Assembly (NCBI GenBank): GCA_004026145.2
Contig: CP034980.1
Span: 11,325,649 to 11,389,648 of the forward strand
Source of the DNA: Takifugu bimaculatus
Lineage: Eukaryota; Chordata; Actinopteri; Tetraodontiformes; Tetraodontidae
Direction: 5' to 3'
DNA length: 64,000 nucleotides
In this document: positions 46,130 through 57,930 of the stretch, piece by piece
Layout: each line of letters starts with the position of its first letter
How positions within the stretch are numbered: position 1 is the stretch's first letter
The notes under the pieces: model-generated
What the model was told of the DNA's origin: nothing
Seen by the model: the letters and a program-made list of their open reading frames with translations, nothing else
Database searches by the model: none
Translations under genes and position numbers: made by a program

Positions 46130-47261
46130 AGTTGTCCCTTATTTCCCTCCTCAAATGAAGTGATCACCTTTAAATGTTTGGTTCCAACGGCTAGTTTTAT
46201 TTTCTTCCCTTATAATGTCTGATTGAAACTATATCAGTGACGGAAGATGTTGAATCATGAGTGGAAGAAGTGTTGTATCATACAGCATATTGAAATTAAA
46301 TAGGAAAAAGAATATATAATTTTCAAGAAAGAATACCAAAGATAATTGTGAATTGTGTTCTAGTAATTGCTATACAAGTCAACAACAGTTTAGACCAATT
46401 CACAAAACCATCTCGACATACAATCTTAGATAAATCAGTCTTATCTGATCTCAAAATAAGAACAATAAGGACACAAAATGAAGGACAAGTAGCGATCATT
46501 ATAACAATTGTTCTCTGATTATTTATGCACAGAACACTTCACACACAGCCATTGATAGCGGATGCTATCTAAGCACCTGGAAGTGCTTGGTAAACTCTTC
46601 CTTTGCTGCCAAGGCAAAACTTGAAAAAAACAGGGTGCAAATTGAGCTCCAGAGATTGCAAGGGGAAGCTGAAGTTTTGCACAAAGAGATCCTGTCCCCA
46701 AACAGGAAAATGGAAACCTTCGAGGAAGTAGGTCAAGAGGTACCACACCAACTTCCTCACTAGCGCGTGATTCCTAAACCACTCCACCGATTTGAGATGG
46801 ACAGATCACCTTTGTCACATTCCGGGGGGACCTCCTTCACTGAACGTGCCTTCCTCAGACCCAAACCTTCAGCCAACAGCGGCCAGGAAACATCATTTGG
46901 ATGCAACTTGGCACCATGTCTTCACATCCTGAGCAAATCTCTCCATTAACTGATCAGATGCAGAAAAGCAAATACCCACCTCAGAAAATGAAAATACCTT
47001 ACAATCGTATAACTCAGAGATGAGCACATGCACACAAGAGTCACTGAGTAATCTAAGATGTAACAGCGGGCATTGGTTTGCAAGGCAAATGTATCCATAT
47101 AGAACATTTAAACGAGGGGATTCAAAGTGCTTTACATAGTGCTCATAGTTGTATGCTGACCTACTGACCTCCGACCCCGCTGACCCACTCACTCGACTCT
47201 ACCGGCAGCTTATTTTAATTAATATAATGTATTTCTGTATGTTTTTCTTTGCTCTTCCTAT
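46130..47261. other. Intergenic DNA with a short lysine/glutamate-rich frame
   Basis: No gene is identified. A + strand frame at 46596-46752 encodes a charged stretch (AKAKLEKNRVQIELQRLQ) followed by a stop. Its origin is unknown. Confidence 0.35.
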
Positions 47262-47515
47262 TCTCTCCTCTCCTCTCCTCTCCTCTCCTCTCCTCTCCTC
47301 TCCTCTCCTCTCCTCTCCTCTCCATTCTATCCTCTACCTGTCCTCCCCCTCTCCTCTCTCTTAATCAGCAGGAGGGTCCCCCTACATGAGCCTGGTCCTG
47401 CTCAAGGTTTCTTCCTGTTAAAGGGGAGTTTTTCCTTGCCACTGTTGCTTGATGGGGTCAGGCCCATTGGATTCTGTAAAGGGTCTAGAAACAATTTTGA
47501 TTGTAACAGATGCTA

Positions 47516-47571
<56 letters not shown>

Positions 47572-47578
47572 CTGATTG
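47262..47578 (+). mobile_element. L2/CR1-like LINE 3' end with (TCTCC)n and (GATT)n
   Basis: In order: (TCTCC)n (47262-47323), the conserved 'catgagcctggtcctgctc' tail, 'tataaataaagattg' and a terminal (GATT)n run of about 12 units (47526-47578). The order is the same as in the longer copy at 57930-58595, so the pentanucleotide repeat belongs to the element. The copy is truncated before the coding region. The terminal short tandem repeat is the usual 3' end of such LINEs. Confidence 0.7.
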
Positions 47579-47829
47579 GCAAGAACAGGTGAGAACAGCA
47601 GGAAAGAACATACATTAAAAACTAAACACATTATTAAACATTACAATTTATTATTTTTTCAAAAAAAGTAAATATATCAGTATAAGTGTAACATAAATGT
47701 TACAGCATAGACTAAGAATAGGTCTGTTTTTGGGTTTTTTAAATTTTATTTATTACTATATTGAATTGGGAAAATGTATTTTAAACAACAATGGCACAAT
47801 TGCTAAATTTCCCAAGACACATTTCGAAG

Positions 47830-48010
47830 TGATTCAGTGAAAGGCAGCTGTGAAGAGGTAAGTCTTTAAAATGGATGAACTGAGAGTTTCAGCTGACCCA
47901 CAGTTTTCTGGGAGTTTGTTCCAGATCTTTGGCGCATAGAAGCTGACTGCGCCTCTCTGTGCTTGGTCCTGTCTCTGGGAACAGAGGGCAGACCTGTCCC
48001 AGAGTGGCTA
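47830..48010. repeat. Teleost dispersed repeat fragment
   Basis: The part 'gggagtttgttccagat' followed by 'gcatagaagctgactgc' and 'ctgtctctgggaacagag' matches the layout of an abundant teleost dispersed repeat. The class is not assigned. Confidence 0.5.
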
Positions 48011-48774
48011 GAATTCTGACTGATTTACAGAGGGACAGATTGCCTTGTTTACTTTCTTTGATCCTTTTTTAAACCTTTGTTTTATGATTCTCTTGCATTA
48101 CACATAGTATTTTACACAAAGGGCAAAATAATGTGCACAGATAGTTTATTCATTGCACAGCCATTACACACGCACTTTGTCAAGTAACCAGTCTTTTATT
48201 CATCCAGCTCCTTAGCCTAGCAACGCCTTCCACGTCTAAGATCCGTGATAGTAGGATGCCAGCTAGTTTGTCCTGGAAACCAAGACACATGCACGGTGTT
48301 AGTAGTTTATAGCAATAGTTTTAATCAGGTGGGAAAAGGAATGGACTCAATTATTCTATTCTGAAGTTTTGCTGATTTGATGCTAATTTAGTCATTAAAA
48401 ATTGTTAGTTGTCTGTGTAATTGTATCCAATTATCAGTGCTGATCTCCTGTGAGCATCTCCTAAAGGTGCATACTTGAATATATTTTATGTCATAGATAA
48501 AATGAGACAGATTTGTTCCCTTTCAAGGGTAGAACATCTGAGATTAAAAGGTGGAGTGCCCCAACTTGTTGGATGATTTTTGATTAACTAACTAGGGAAT
48601 ATTTTTTGACTTTATAGCAGTTTACTATAAGTAATCAATTATCATCTGTAATGTTTTATTAATACCAGTCTTCTTAATATTCATTTTGAGAATTATTTTT
48701 CCCCTATTTAATCTCAATATACAGTATTTAACAACATTAAACAAATTGTACAAATTTGGAAAACAAAACCAATC
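48010..48774. other. Intergenic DNA, nothing recognised
   Basis: AT-rich sequence without repeats, coding potential or regulatory words that I can support. Confidence 0.4.
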
Positions 48775-49055
48775 TCTTTCTACCGCTTGTTCCTCCACTG
48801 AGGGTCGTGGGGGGACTGGAGCCTATCCCAGCACAATGGGCGGAGGCAGGGTACACCCTGGACTGGACGCCAGTCAATCGCAGGGCTAACACATATAGAC
48901 AAACAACCATTCTCTCTCACACTCACACCTACGGGCAATTTAGAGTTTCCAATTTGCCTAATCCCCAATCATGCATGTTTTTGGACTGTGGGAGGAAGCC
49001 GGAATACCCGGAGAGAACCCACGCAGGCACAGGGAGAACCACCACACCACCGTGC
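48775..49055 (+). repeat. Abundant teleost dispersed repeat with internal deletion
   Basis: Starts 'tctaccgcttgttcctcc', continues through 'ctggagcctatcccagc', 'gggtacaccctggac', 'cagggctaacacatatagac', 'caatttagagtttccaatt' and 'gtgggaggaagccgg', and ends 'caccgtgccgc'. This is the order of a very common fish repeat. The part usually lying between 'gggagaac' and 'ccaccgtgc' is missing. The class of its parent element is not known to me. Confidence 0.7.
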
Positions 49056-49204
49056 CGCAAATTCCAAACATATTTCCTAAAAATGTTGTATTTACCTACA
49101 AATAGGTCCTATGACCAAAAATATGAACATCAATACGATCACTTTTAGCTGTAAGGACTAACTCATGGTGGATATTTAGGCAAATGTTCTCGATTAGGCA
49201 TGTC

Positions 49205-49317
49205 AAACTCAGTCCTCGAGGGCCACGATCCTGCCGGGTTTTCTATCCCAATGAATGCATTTTCAGCTTGGTAGGACAGAAAACCCGGCAGGATTGTGGC
49301 CCTTGAGGACTGAGTTT
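49205..49317. mobile_element. Palindromic MITE
   Basis: Two 40-bp arms (49205-49244 and 49278-49317) are inverted copies with 38 of 40 matches around a 33-bp loop. The arms contain 'cagtcctcgagggcca', a word common in short teleost DNA-transposon ends. Both mismatches are CG in the left arm against TG/CA in the right, as expected from CpG decay. It has no coding capacity. The superfamily is uncertain (hAT is possible). Confidence 0.7.
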
Positions 49318-49319
49318 TC

Positions 49320-50200
49320 ACACATGTGATCCAGGTCAAAGAGAAAAGAAGAAAATTCAACTGGACTCCTGTTATTGGAGGATAGCCATACATTAATGTG
49401 CTGCATAAAGAATGAAGTCAAATTACTGCACATGAGTGAGGGGAATGTGATGCACTGTACAAAAGGGTTGCTGGGTGATCGGTGGTTAGTGGGTTGGTTG
49501 AGAAGCAGAGCAACATTAAAGTGTTAGTGTTGATTACACACAGCTCTGCTGATTATATGATCCCATGATAATCAAGGATGGGGTGGATTACACACACACA
49601 AAACCATTGTAAGGTAACTTTACGTCGCTAATTGCCATTGGACCTACTTGCCATTTGGAAAAATGTGGTGCACAGTTTCACTCAGCTTTACAGACCAATT
49701 CAAGTTCCCTTCAGGCGGTAATTTTAAGTACCGGACAGATGGCAGCACACACAAATGGCCTAAGACAGCACGATCCCATCCTCAGTAATACTACCTTTAT
49801 TTCTGTAAGCAAACCAATAAAAATGTGCTCTTAGGAGTCAAAAGCACGGATGAGCTCTTTCTATAGGTTAGAAAGAAGCTGTGGATTATCATTCATCCTG
49901 ATCATCAGCACAATAAAAGGTTTAGAGCACAAGAGCAATAGAAGTAGTGATCTATCTGTACCAAGTTTGGACTGGAAACTCCAAAAGTGGAACACACCTC
50001 CAAAGGTGGTGAAGAATAACTGTGCTGCGACCTTATAGGACTTCCAGATACATACTGACAAACAGGCTCTGGCATATCAGCTGGACATCGTGGTTGAACA
50101 TGAAGTGGACAAGAAGACTGTTGGCTTACCCCCACCACTACCAATTACCGGCTTTAATAAGCCAAGTAGTAGATTCACTAGATCTTTCTCAACAGGTCTC
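49320..50200. other. Intergenic DNA, nothing firm
   Basis: No gene is recognised. Short overlapping frames on both strands around 49850-50280 may belong to a decayed LINE. Confidence 0.35.
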
Positions 50201-50229
50201 CTGTCTCAACAGGTGCCTTGCTTGGTTTA

Positions 50230-50330
50230 CTGAGAAAAAGCTCTTTTGGTCAGTCAGCCTTCTCAGTACAAGCCCCCAGTAGTGGAATACTCTACCACTC
50301 CATACTTGTACTATTGGAACACACACAGTT
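50230..50330 (+). repeat. LINE C-terminal remnant
   Basis: Reads GQSAFSVQAP, then after a frameshift WNTLPLH, the same 'G.raFs.qAP.LWN.LP' pattern as the intact LINE end at 58004-58141. Confidence 0.45.
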
Positions 50331-50786
50331 ATTAAGCAACCATAAAAGTATGCCTGTTATAGAATTAAGTCTATCAATAATTCTTACACCAGCAGATGTT
50401 CCTACTCCAGTCTACCTTCTTATGTCTTTATATCATTCAGGGCTTGTTCACTGTCTTCCTGCGTGCTTATGTTCTAGCTATGTTGCGTTGTTTTATAGAC
50501 TGGCAATTAACAACTTCCAGTGAAAATTAACCGCTTGGCTACTACCGTGCACATTTATTGTGCACCCTCCCTGTAAAATAAAAAAATAAAAAATAGTGAC
50601 AGTCTTGGACAATAGCAATGTCAGGATAAATACTATGGTCTGAAAGAGCAGTTTCAGAGGATGTGGGGAGACAGTTCCTCGGCAGTTTGGCCCAACATTA
50701 ATTCATAAAATAAATATATAAGTTCAAAGACATCCTGACAAAGCAAAATCTGTCCGACACAAAAAATTCTTTCATATATCTCAAAT

Positions 50787-50974
50787 CAAATCAATCTTTA
50801 TTTATATAGCGTCTTATACAATCAAAATTCTTTCAAGGCGCTTTCCAGAATCCCAGGGCCGAACCCCAGACAAGCAACAGTGGCAAGGAAAAACTCCCCT
50901 TTAACAGGAAGAAAACTTGAGCAGGACCAGGCTCATGTAGGGGGACCCTCCTGCTGATGGCCGGCTGGGTAGAG
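50787..50974 (-). repeat. L2/CR1-like LINE 3' tail
   Basis: The reverse complement runs from the 'ctctacccagccggcc' word through 'aggaccaggctcatg' (as read on this strand) to 'tataaataaagattgat'. It is the same tail as at 58416-58595, in the opposite direction and 5'-truncated. Confidence 0.75.
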
Positions 50975-52060
50975 TCTATACTACTTGCATCATGCGTTAA
51001 GAAACCAAACAAACAATATCCTCATACCCCATTGGAGGGGTCGGCTGGTACAGACTGCCTTTGTTACATCTGCTCCACTTCAGTCCTGCCATTCAACCCC
51101 ATATTATTGCCATTTGTGGATCCTCACTTCTTTCAGCAGTGGTGACCTAACTATTGTTGGGCATCACTGTTCACTGCTTCTTCCTGGTGACCAAGAAGCA
51201 AAACAGCAATGGCTTTCATCAAATTGCTACAATAACGTATCAAATGTTTGAAGAAGTGGAAGCCACAGTCTCATCAGGGAAATATATTCTGGAAATAAAC
51301 GGTCCAGAGAGGTTATCACTCTTCACCAATCATCTAAAGAGTGACGGTTAATTCGGCTTCTGATGGACCGAAGGGCTATCATTTACATTTTGCTCAGTGA
51401 TTCTACTTTAAAAGGAAGGGTTTCACCAACAAAATCTTGTCTTTGACACTCATGATAATCGAGACTGGACTCTTTTACTCTCTCAATCGGAGGAACTGTA
51501 GATGTTGGGTTTGATAAAAAGATGTCACATGTTTGGACAATACATATTTTGTATTTTTTGGTGCTGAAGAATCAGGCTGCTATACCCTAGTATGATGGAA
51601 ATCTGCTTTTTTTAGCCAAAAGAAAAGCAATGATATGATTAGTTATCCGCACAGCAGCTATTAATGTAGTCAGTCTAATCTCATGCTGTTTGCAGCATTT
51701 CTGCTGTTATGTTGTGCACCTGAGGCCAAAAAAATTACCACAAATGACTTGCCACTCCCTGTGCTCGTACACCGCGCATCAGTGATTCAATAAGAGCCCC
51801 AGGTGCATCGGAGAACAAAACTTTCATAATGAGACTTTGAGCTGGAACACAGTGATGCTTTACCTTTTTTTGTGCTCAAAGAAAAATAATAAAGCAAGTG
51901 AGCATCTATTTGTATGTGATGGGTTATTAACTTCAAAGCCTAAAGTGCACAAAGATGGCAGCACATTAAGAAACATGTGCAGATACACAATAATCTCCCT
52001 GAGAGGTCTATTCTGACGCCTATTAAATAATCAGATCCATTTTCTTCCCACTGGCAAAAT
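50975..52060. other. Intergenic DNA, nothing recognised
   Basis: No supportable coding sequence, repeat family or RNA gene. Short reading frames are overlapping and domain-free. Confidence 0.4.
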
Positions 52061-52063
52061 CAA

Positions 52064-52087
52064 GTGTGTGTGTGTGTGTGTGTGTGT

Positions 52088-52131
<44 letters not shown>
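52064..52131. repeat. (GT)n microsatellite ending in (CG)5
   Basis: About 57 bp of GT (one AC step) joined to GCGCGCGCG. The whole is alternating purine-pyrimidine. Confidence 0.95.
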
Positions 52132-52132
<1 letters not shown>

Positions 52133-52364
52133 TTTCCCCACTGATCCCTCTCACATGTACATCTCCTCCTCGAACTTCCAGTCCACTTTAACTTAATTCT
52201 GTTTTCCATACCTTTATATCACATTAACCAAGAATGACAACACAGTGCTGGTTACATATTTAGGTTGTTATGAGCTCATTTTTTCATTAGCCTAGCATTG
52301 CTAAGATTTGCAACATCCTGGCTTTGAAAGATGCCCAAACGCAGGTTTAAATATTTGCTGCTAT

Positions 52365-52640
52365 TTGGAGGATTGTAATTATCTGTTATCAGAATGTCCA
52401 AGCAATTCTTTGAGAAACCTTCAGATGATCCAAATTGCTGCAGCTAGAGTTCTGAGATGAATTAACAATGAGTTCACATTTCTCCATTTCTGAATTCTCC
52501 TCATTAGTTGCCAATAAATAATAAAACTCACAATACTTTTCAAAACACATCTCCTGGCCAACAAGGTCCTTTTGAGGCTAAGCTCCATCAGCTCTACAGG
52601 AGCTGAAGACCATATCATCTCCTCCTTTGTTGGTCACTCT
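52365..52640 (+). pseudogene. L2/CR1-like LINE ORF2 fragment
   Basis: Reads DCNYLLSECPSNSLRNLQMI followed by QIAAARVLR, matching the 'DYCNaLLsGlp...LQ.iQNaAARvL' block that follows the reverse transcriptase in L2/CR1-type LINEs. The next block corresponds to 'HISPVL.SLHWLPi', with stops in it. Only this short coding part is present. Confidence 0.7.
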
Positions 52641-53480
52641 TTGATGTCATTTCTTCTGCAGGTTTCCCTCTCTGTATCTGTCATCAGGTACTCTGTATGA
52701 TTGAAATGGATGTACAGATTATTTGTTGATGCAACCCTGGTTGAGCTACAGTTATCTGCTGATTCCATGGGATGGTTCACAGTGGTAGACGTTGGAAGTT
52801 GTGTTTTTTTTCACTTCTCAAAGCCTAAGCAGGAGAGCCAGGATTATGTGCTGCTCCCACTTCAGTCTTATATGGTACTATTTAGACTGTCACTAGAATA
52901 ATTCAGTGGCAGGTAAAGGCAATGAGTCAGGCTATGCAAAGTCAAAGAAGAAATTGAAAGAAATTGGTCTACAAATAACTTAGAAAGCACATTAGACATT
53001 CACAAAAACGTTAGATGTTTACAACAGTGCCTCTTAAATCTTATAATATATTTTAGAGTTGCTCCCACTTCCAGTTCCCAGGTAAACATGGTTGGCAATC
53101 AAGATTTAAATGCTAACAGACGCCACTTCTTTTGTCGGTCCAATGTTGATGCACACCAGGCAAGGCTGACTAAAACTATTGTAATTCCTCTCGCTGTATA
53201 TTTTCCAATTGTGGTTTTCATTGCCATTGCCAGACTAAACATAGCTGGTTCCCTGGAGACCCAACAGGCAAAAGCAGAGGGATGATGATGAGCGAAGCCA
53301 GGGTGAGCACTAGGCGGAGGAAACAAAGTAAAGCTTTTAATCTGTAAATGGAGAAGGGTAATGGTCATTTAGGCATTAAGATATCCCTTCTGTCCGTCTG
53401 CTCTCTTTGCCTCTCCTTAATGCTCCTTAAACATTTATGAAGGCTGATAACAAAGAAAGACTGTCGCCATGCAGAGTAAT
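52640..53480. other. Intergenic DNA, candidate conserved block
   Basis: No gene. The part 53090-53290 is repeat-free and of balanced composition with open frames on both strands, which often reflects constrained non-coding DNA, but this cannot be shown without alignment. Confidence 0.3.
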
Positions 53481-53497
53481 CAAATCACTGCTGGTTA

Positions 53498-53552
53498 TGG
53501 GGTTGGGGGGGGGTGGGGGGGGGGGGGGGGGGGGGGTAGGGGGGGTGGGGGT
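53498..53552. repeat. Poly-G tract
   Basis: A G-rich run including an uninterrupted stretch of about 22 G (53515-53536), with only T or A interruptions. The poly-glycine frame across it is an artefact. Confidence 0.9.
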
Positions 53553-53956
53553 AGAGGCAGGGGAGAAAAAAAGAAAAGCCCGAGAGTTAAGGCTGCACCA
53601 CGATGACGGTGTGAATAATAGAGACACAAGAAATTATATTAGCTCTAAAAATATCAAATGAACTGGAATGTGCTGTCACAAGACAGCTCAGGTCTCAAAT
53701 CTTTCTTCTCTACATTACAGATAGTGATATTGGGTTATATAATGCCCCTGGGGTGGTCTTATGCTTTTGTATCTTGTAGTCAATTTTTGCTTGAATTCAC
53801 TTAAACATGAAGGTCACTAACACAAGACTTCACCCTCACCCTTCTGTCTAAGACCACGCCAGCCGATTGCTGTCAGTTACACTGATGTTACATGTATGTT
53901 TTGAAGTTGTCTTCTTGCACTATATAAAAACTGAGCTGGTATTTGGGAAAATTCCA

Positions 53957-54013
53957 ATCAAATCAAAACAAATCAAATCAATCTTTATTTATATAGCGTC
54001 TTATACAATCAAT
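53957..54013 (-). repeat. L2/CR1-like LINE tail, very short copy
   Basis: Only the terminal 'caatctttatttatatagcg' side remains, preceded by degenerate 'aatcaaatcaa' steps. Confidence 0.65.
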
Positions 54014-57000
54014 AAACAGTAACTATGGTGAGGCCACATGCATAGAGCTCCATAAAGAGAATCCTCATAAGCCCTAAAACCACAGATAATGCCCTAAAAT
54101 GATAGAATTAATATACTTGCAGACCAACCTCATATGTTTATCACTCTACCAGGGTGGGACATTGGAACATTTTGAGTGTAACTTTCTTGTTAAATTACAT
54201 TTTAATCACACATTCAGCTATATTTATATATTACTGTCACTGAATAAGATGAGTGTCTTCCTTAAAGGAGCACTAACATGTGGAATAAATCCACTGTCAA
54301 TATAGTAAGTGTGTGTACTGACCAGCTTCTGGCTATCTTATGTTTGAAGACCAAGTTTGGATTAGACATATGTGTCTGAACCTGTTTGTAAAAACACTTA
54401 TGGTTTTGCATCATGGAGAGTTTGATTGTGTATAGAACATACTGTGTATGTTCCAGTGAGTTTCAGTGTAAATTCTTCTGCCAAGCTGTGTGTTAATGTT
54501 AGCTTATTTAATTAGGTTTATCTGTAAATACCGTAAATGGTGTAAATTAACTGTGATGGGTATCCATCATGTATCAAAGTGTAAAGTCAATCTTATTAGT
54601 TAAGAGTTGATGGCCTGTTATGCTGTTATGTGCCATTATGTGTCAAGTCCTGCTAAATAAAGCTTGTTTATTGGTTATCTAGTGTCACATCACAGCGCTG
54701 TTTCACCGTCTGATAAGCAGAGCTAAATTGCCCACCTGGTTTACGTGCATTTTCAAAGAGGAGTATTTCATTTGGGGGTCTGCCCACTTGTTCCACCATG
54801 GCGAGTGTGGAGGAAGTGCAGTTGGAAGTGCTTGGAGAGGAGGGAAATAAACAGCTCAACGACCTCCAACAGAGAAATCGCAACATCACAAAAAGAAATA
54901 AACATATGTTCCATGTAAACATATGTTTAAAAGTTAAGGCCGCCGGAAGAAAAGGAAAACAGTGAACGAAGAAGTTGGCCGAGGTGAAGACCCGGGGCGC
55001 AGAATAGAAGAAAAACTCAACAAGTTGCTGGCAGAGCAAACAAACAATAAAGTTTATAGCCCTCAATCACAGGCTGTCATCCATTCCACGGGAGGTGCAA
55101 AATGGCACATGCACACGCTTTGCATTGCACCCCAAACAGCTGGTCAGCGCTGTGACTGGCCTGGACAACCACTCCGATTATTCTTGGGAAGCCAGCACCC
55201 CCAAAAACCTTATGTCTGGTGTCATTCAGTGCTTCTAATGTGGCTTGAACTTTACAACATCTGTGTACCATAGCATTACTGCATCTGCGAGCATACCTCT
55301 AAACAGCTTAAGATAGCCTGGTTAGGCGATACGTGTCAATCATTTTTTCCCTCAGGAAATCCAAATAATAACAATAATGTAAAGTATAGTTGGTAACATT
55401 AGACAAATGTTTAATTAACCACTTATCAAAACTCGATGAATACATGAAACAACTGAGGCTATAATTGTCTGCACATGAGAATAGGTGTGTAGTGATAACA
55501 TATGTGTCTTTAGACAGTATAGTTCTGATTTTTTCCTGCTTTGCTCATCCGAATCTTCATCTCTACGATGGCTTATGGGTTTTTGGTTTGTGCTGAATCA
55601 GAGTAGATGTGGCTGAGACAGCAGAGTTCAGGAAAATGACTGGGTCAGGACAGATAAAGAGAGACAAAATGGCTTATCCACCAAGAACAGGACAAGGCAG
55701 CGGTTAATGTGAGACTCCTCGGATATGATCTGCGAATCCTATAGGCTGGCATAAGCTCACTCCTCCAGCTACCAAAAGAAGTGTCAGGGGGGACGGTGAG
55801 AGTGGTGGGTGAAGGCTAATGCAGGGTTAAATGGAGCCAATCACAGACAGAAAAACAGCATTACACACCACATTAGGCATCATCTCACCACTGTCTCCTC
55901 TTTGTTCTTTCTCTCCAGTTTGTTCCCTCTCCAGGTGAGTGCAGCCCACTGATAGTGCCGGCTTTATTTGCACATTCGCTTGAAATTCCCAGGACCTAAT
56001 AGATTCCACCAGATCACACCACCTCAATACTGCTGACCTGCAGCTTATTGTTACAGCCTATCAGCCAACTAGCCAATCGTTCAACCAACCAGTGAACCGA
56101 GAAACTGAGCTGCAAATACAATATAAATATGAGCTGGCATCTGGCATGAAATCTATAAAGTCAAACCTATATTATTGCTTTACAATAAACTGAGGCAGAA
56201 TAGGGAAATCTTAATAGCATCATTTAGATGACTGCCTACTGCAGATGAAGTACACTCCATCTTCCCAAAAACTATTAATCTTGTTTATTGCTATGAGAAA
56301 ATTAACATGCTCCTCACCTGAACCAATCAGATGGGAAAAAGAGATTTTAGAATGTGTGGTACGTGCCTTAAAACAAAATACAAAACTCACATTTAACTAA
56401 CTCACATTAACTATACAGAAAATCTTAGCTTCATCAGATTTCTTAATGTGTACTGGTGGTTTACATTCCAGTTCCATGAACCATTCAGCTTCAGTGCTGC
56501 TGCTTATTCTTCTAAACTCACTCTGGTTTGACCTGCCTATAGTTTGGAAGGTAGCATGTTGATCTATAGCTTTTTTCCAGAAATATAAAATATTTTAAAC
56601 TTTATGGAAAACTACTTGCATACTTTTCAAACTGCTGTTTTACCTCTAGATGTATTACTAGGAATGATATTTTTTAAGGTATTGATAAAACCTTAACCCA
56701 CAGTTGTGTAAAGGTGAATCTAGCACGTTATGATCTGCCAACTCATTTGGTATTCTGAATCTTGACTGCAGTGGTCCACGTTACAGAAACGGTTTTGAGA
56801 ACCTATTCTAATTGCTAAACCCTTGTGATAACAGTTTAACCTTCAGCGAGTGCAGGGTGGTGAGTTGTAAACACAGATTTTTGCTGTCAAACATGTCAGA
56901 AAGATTTGATGAAGGTCATGTTAGCCAATTACCATCATGGATATAGTCATGTGTGTATGTAATTATACCCAATATAATCGGAATCAAAGCTGGAAATTTG

Positions 57001-57930
57001 ACTTTCTGAAGCAACAATTTCAAATGTAAGGTGAATCAGATCAGTCTAGTTTGACACTATCACTTTCTTAACTAATCACCTTTTCATAAAATACAAAAAA
57101 CTAAGGCTGCTATCATCACTCTCTGAACATCATACTACTACATACATACTACTACAGCTATGTACAGCATGTAGTACTAAAGCTGTGGAATCACATGATC
57201 TGTTAAACTGAGACTTTAGGCGATTTTACAAGAATTAAGCACAATTAGGAGTTGATTTAGGCCAAAAAATGGGTTTTTTTAAAATTACTTTGACAACTAG
57301 CCACCTTTTTAAAATAATTGCCTGTCTCCCTTGAGCACAATAAAATACAGTAGTGTGTTTGGTGTAGCTACCTTAATTTTTGGAGTTCACACTCAAGTGG
57401 AAGGGAACTGTTTATGCTCACAGTAACAATAATGAATCCATGGCAAACACGATCAAATGTGCCACCCTACTGAGCAACTACAGTTTTTATGTTGCTGCCA
57501 AAATTGACATAATGAGTTAGAAAGGAGAAAAGTTTGAAATGTTCAGAAATGTGTGTACTTCCATCGTAAGAAGGTCTGGCATCTTTCACTGTAGCAAACT
57601 TAGAGAGTCAGAGCCTGTTGTTCCAACAGCATTCATCCAGAATCTCACCTGTAAACAGAACAGACAGGATAAAACACTCTCAGTCTGATGCTCATGCTGC
57701 AAAGCAGCACAACCACACAGAAATAACACAGAGGAAGCACCCTCTTGGATTGGTTTGATCAACGTTATAGGTGCAGTTTTTACTGATTTGGGTTTTGCAG
57801 GGATTTGTTTCCTTGTTTTTTTCAGTTGTGTTTTTTGGACTTTAAACAGACAAGTGCTTAAAAAACATGTAAAGAGCAAAGTATCATTTTAGTCTGCCTC
57901 CCCAAGAGTTAGATATACTAGAGTGACATT
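54014..57930. other. Intergenic DNA, nothing firm
   Basis: AT-rich, with an isolated 54-codon frame at 54798-54962 (MASVEEVQLEV start, strong CCACC-ATG context) of unknown origin. No exon or known repeat was recognised elsewhere. Confidence 0.4.
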
